Origin: UBA3210 sp963610315
Lineage (GTDB): Bacteria; Bacillota_I; Bacilli_A; RFN20; CAG-449
Direction: 5' to 3'
DNA: 24,951 bases
Assembly: GCA_963610315.1 (NCBI GenBank)
Contig: CAVDMV010000021.1
Span: forward strand, 1-24,951
Under the pieces are notes generated by a model. That model had not been told where the DNA came from. It worked only from the letters and a program-made list of their open reading frames with translations, and ran no database searches. This document shows, piece by piece, positions 24,071 to 24,951 of the stretch (position 1 is its first letter; every line of letters begins with the position of its first letter). A program made the translations under genes and the position numbers.

Positions 24071-24511
24071 CTAGAATTTTACTTCGAGAGTTTCTGGTTT
24101 TTGAGCTTCGTGTAAGTGTTCGTTACCAGCATAAACAAATAATTTACCATAGATTTGTCTACCTAAACGACCCTTTGGAAGCATACCCCATACAGCTCTT
24201 TCGATCATTTCTTCTGGGTATTCTTTTCTCATAACACCTGAAGAACGTGTTCTTAAACCACCTAAATATTGAGAAACATTGTAGTAGTTTTTCTTGTGGT
24301 CTGCGTCACCTGATAAAGCGACTTTGTCAGCATTAATGACGATAATGTAATCACCGCAATCAACGTTTGGTGTATAAATTGGTTTATTCTTACCTGTTAA
24401 ACGTTTTGCGATAAATGATGCTAATCTACCTAAAGGTATATTTGTTGCATCAACGACGTACCATTTACGTTCGATTTCTTGGGCTTTTGCAATTGTTGTT
24501 TGACGTTGCAT
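24071..24511 (-). CDS. rplM: 50S ribosomal protein L13
   Basis: L13 is an early-assembly 50S protein. The 146-residue protein has the family blocks KWYVVDATNIPLGRLAS, LTGKNKPIYTPNVDCGDYIIVINA and MIERAVWGMLPKGRLGRQ, ending EKPETLEVKF-like at HEAQKPETLEVKF. AGGAGG precedes the ATG. It is the first gene of the rplM-rpsI unit. A promoter and a short structured leader lie upstream; in low-GC Gram-positives L13 leaders are described as autoregulatory. Confidence 0.99.
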   Translation of the reverse strand: MQRQTTIAKAQEIERKWYVVDATNIPLGRLASFIAKRLTGKNKPIYTPNVDCGDYIIVINADKVALSGDADHKKNYYNVSQYLGGLRTRSSGVMRKEYPEEMIERAVWGMLPKGRLGRQIYGKLFVYAGNEHLHEAQKPETLEVKF

Positions 24512-24545
24512 AAATAATAATTCCTCCTAAAGCTTGTTGTCTTAC

Positions 24546-24573
24546 CGGGACTACAATTGGCGAATTAGTGCCG
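24546..24573 (-). promoter_or_regulatory. Leader hairpin of rplM mRNA (possible L13 leader)
   Basis: The predicted leader starts with an imperfect hairpin. CGG pairs with CCG, ACT pairs with AGT past a one-by-one mismatch, and AATT pairs with AATT past a two-base bulge around loop CGCC. It lies at the predicted RNA 5' end, about 35 bases before the SD. Rfam describes an L13 leader upstream of rplM-rpsI in Bacillota, and position and size fit, but I cannot confirm the consensus. Confidence 0.45.
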
Positions 24574-24579
24574 TATATT

Positions 24580-24608
24580 ATAATATAGTAGTAGTGTCCA
24601 CATTTCAA
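24580..24608 (-). promoter_or_regulatory. rplM-rpsI promoter
   Basis: The minus strand has -35 TTGAAA (24603-24608), a 17-base spacer and -10 TATTAT (24580-24585), overlapping an alternative TATAAT shifted three bases downstream. Transcription would start near 24574, at the base of the leader hairpin. The A/T-rich stretch further upstream to 24694 shows no other feature. Confidence 0.65.
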
Positions 24609-24694
24609 ATACTTTTTTTAATTTTCTTAAAATTGTTTTACTATAGTAAAAGGAAAATTATATTTAAAAGATTTTATCGCAATTTTAAGAAAAT

Positions 24695-24713
24695 AAAAAA
24701 GACCCGAAGGTCT
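24695..24713 (-). terminator. Intrinsic terminator with UUCG loop
   Basis: AGACC (24700-24704) and GGTCT (24709-24713) enclose TTCG on the minus strand, a classic C(UUCG)G tetraloop, followed by six T residues. The 5' arm overlaps the TAG stop of the upstream partial gene. Confidence 0.88.
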
Positions 24714-24951
24714 ATTTCTTCATTGCATTTCTAGTGATAATTTCATTTCCTAAATAAGATAAAACACTGATTAAAATAAATATTCCTAAATAAAGAATAA
24801 CGTTTAAAGTTATTATCTCAGTTTTAGAATCTAATATTGTTAAGATTGAAACAAAGATAATCGCAACTAAGCAAATACCTATAATTTGAATTAGTTTCTC
24901 TTTCTTTTCTACTCTTTGAATAAGTGAAGCAATAATTGATCCACCAAATCC
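24712..24951 (-). CDS. C-terminal end of a membrane protein (partial)
   Basis: The minus-strand frame is open from the window edge to a TAG at 24712-24714, giving 79 residues. It begins GFGGSIIASLIQRVEKKEK, then two strongly hydrophobic helices (about 20-41 and 49-70), and ends ITRNAMKK. It is cut off at the 5' side. The pattern fits the last two helices of a polytopic transporter or permease, but nothing identifies the family. The immediately following terminator supports a real gene end. Confidence 0.75.
   Translation of the reverse strand, partial: GFGGSIIASLIQRVEKKEKLIQIIGICLVAIIFVSILTILDSKTEIITLNVILYLGIFILISVLSYLGNEIITRNAMKK

Noticed and set aside
1..24951. CRISPR array, insertion sequences or long direct repeats
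   Set aside because: I saw no regularly spaced repeats, transposase genes or terminal inverted repeats.

Overview
The window reads as a stretch of chromosomal core genome from an AT-rich (about 31% GC, estimated by eye) low-GC Gram-positive bacterium. The PolC-type replicase, CdaA, RbgA, TrmFO, strong AGGAGG ribosome-binding sites and B. subtilis-like gene order point to Bacillota, and within them to an uncultured Bacilli/Erysipelotrichia/Mollicutes-related lineage. That lineage call is inference; no rRNA is present. All 24 protein genes are on the minus strand. The only plus-strand gene is a tRNA at the left edge. No stretch over 300 bases lacks a gene: the largest are 1-272 (tRNA, promoter, terminators), 24512-24711 (rplM promoter and leader) and 15166-15324 (rpsB promoter and leader).

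In transcription order (right to left): the tail of a membrane protein with a terminator; rplM-rpsI (L13, S9) with promoter, leader hairpin and terminator; an unrecognised two-helix membrane protein with its own promoter; lepB-rbgA-rnhB (signal peptidase, 50S assembly GTPase, RNase HII); dprA, behind a terminator-like hairpin; topA with its own promoter and terminator; trmFO-xerC; rpsB-tsf with a structured leader; pyrH-frr behind another internal terminator; a compact seven-gene unit cdsA-dxr-rseP-polC-cvpA family-mgtC-rdgB; cdaA with its own leader; and surE behind a terminator-like hairpin. A terminator serving both directions separates surE from the converging tRNA-Val(GAC).

The order rbgA-rnhB-dprA-topA-trmFO-xerC ... 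rpsB-tsf-pyrH-frr ... cdsA-dxr-rseP-polC is the B. subtilis backbone with clpQ-clpY-codY, uppS and proS missing from their usual slots. The genes cover translation (rpsB, tsf, frr, rplM, rpsI, rbgA, trmFO, tRNA), chromosome maintenance (polC, topA, xerC, rnhB, dprA), envelope and lipid precursors (cdsA, dxr, rseP, lepB) and nucleotide or second-messenger metabolism (pyrH, rdgB, surE, cdaA).

I found no mobile element, CRISPR array, toxin-antitoxin, defence island or biosynthetic cluster, and no evidence of a new multi-gene system. The points of interest are regulatory or compositional: terminator-like hairpins abutting or containing downstream Shine-Dalgarno (SD) sites, a structured rpsB leader with an overlapping mini-ORF, a shared palindrome at two promoters, complete absence of UGA stops, and an excess of CGCG words that avoids the translation genes.
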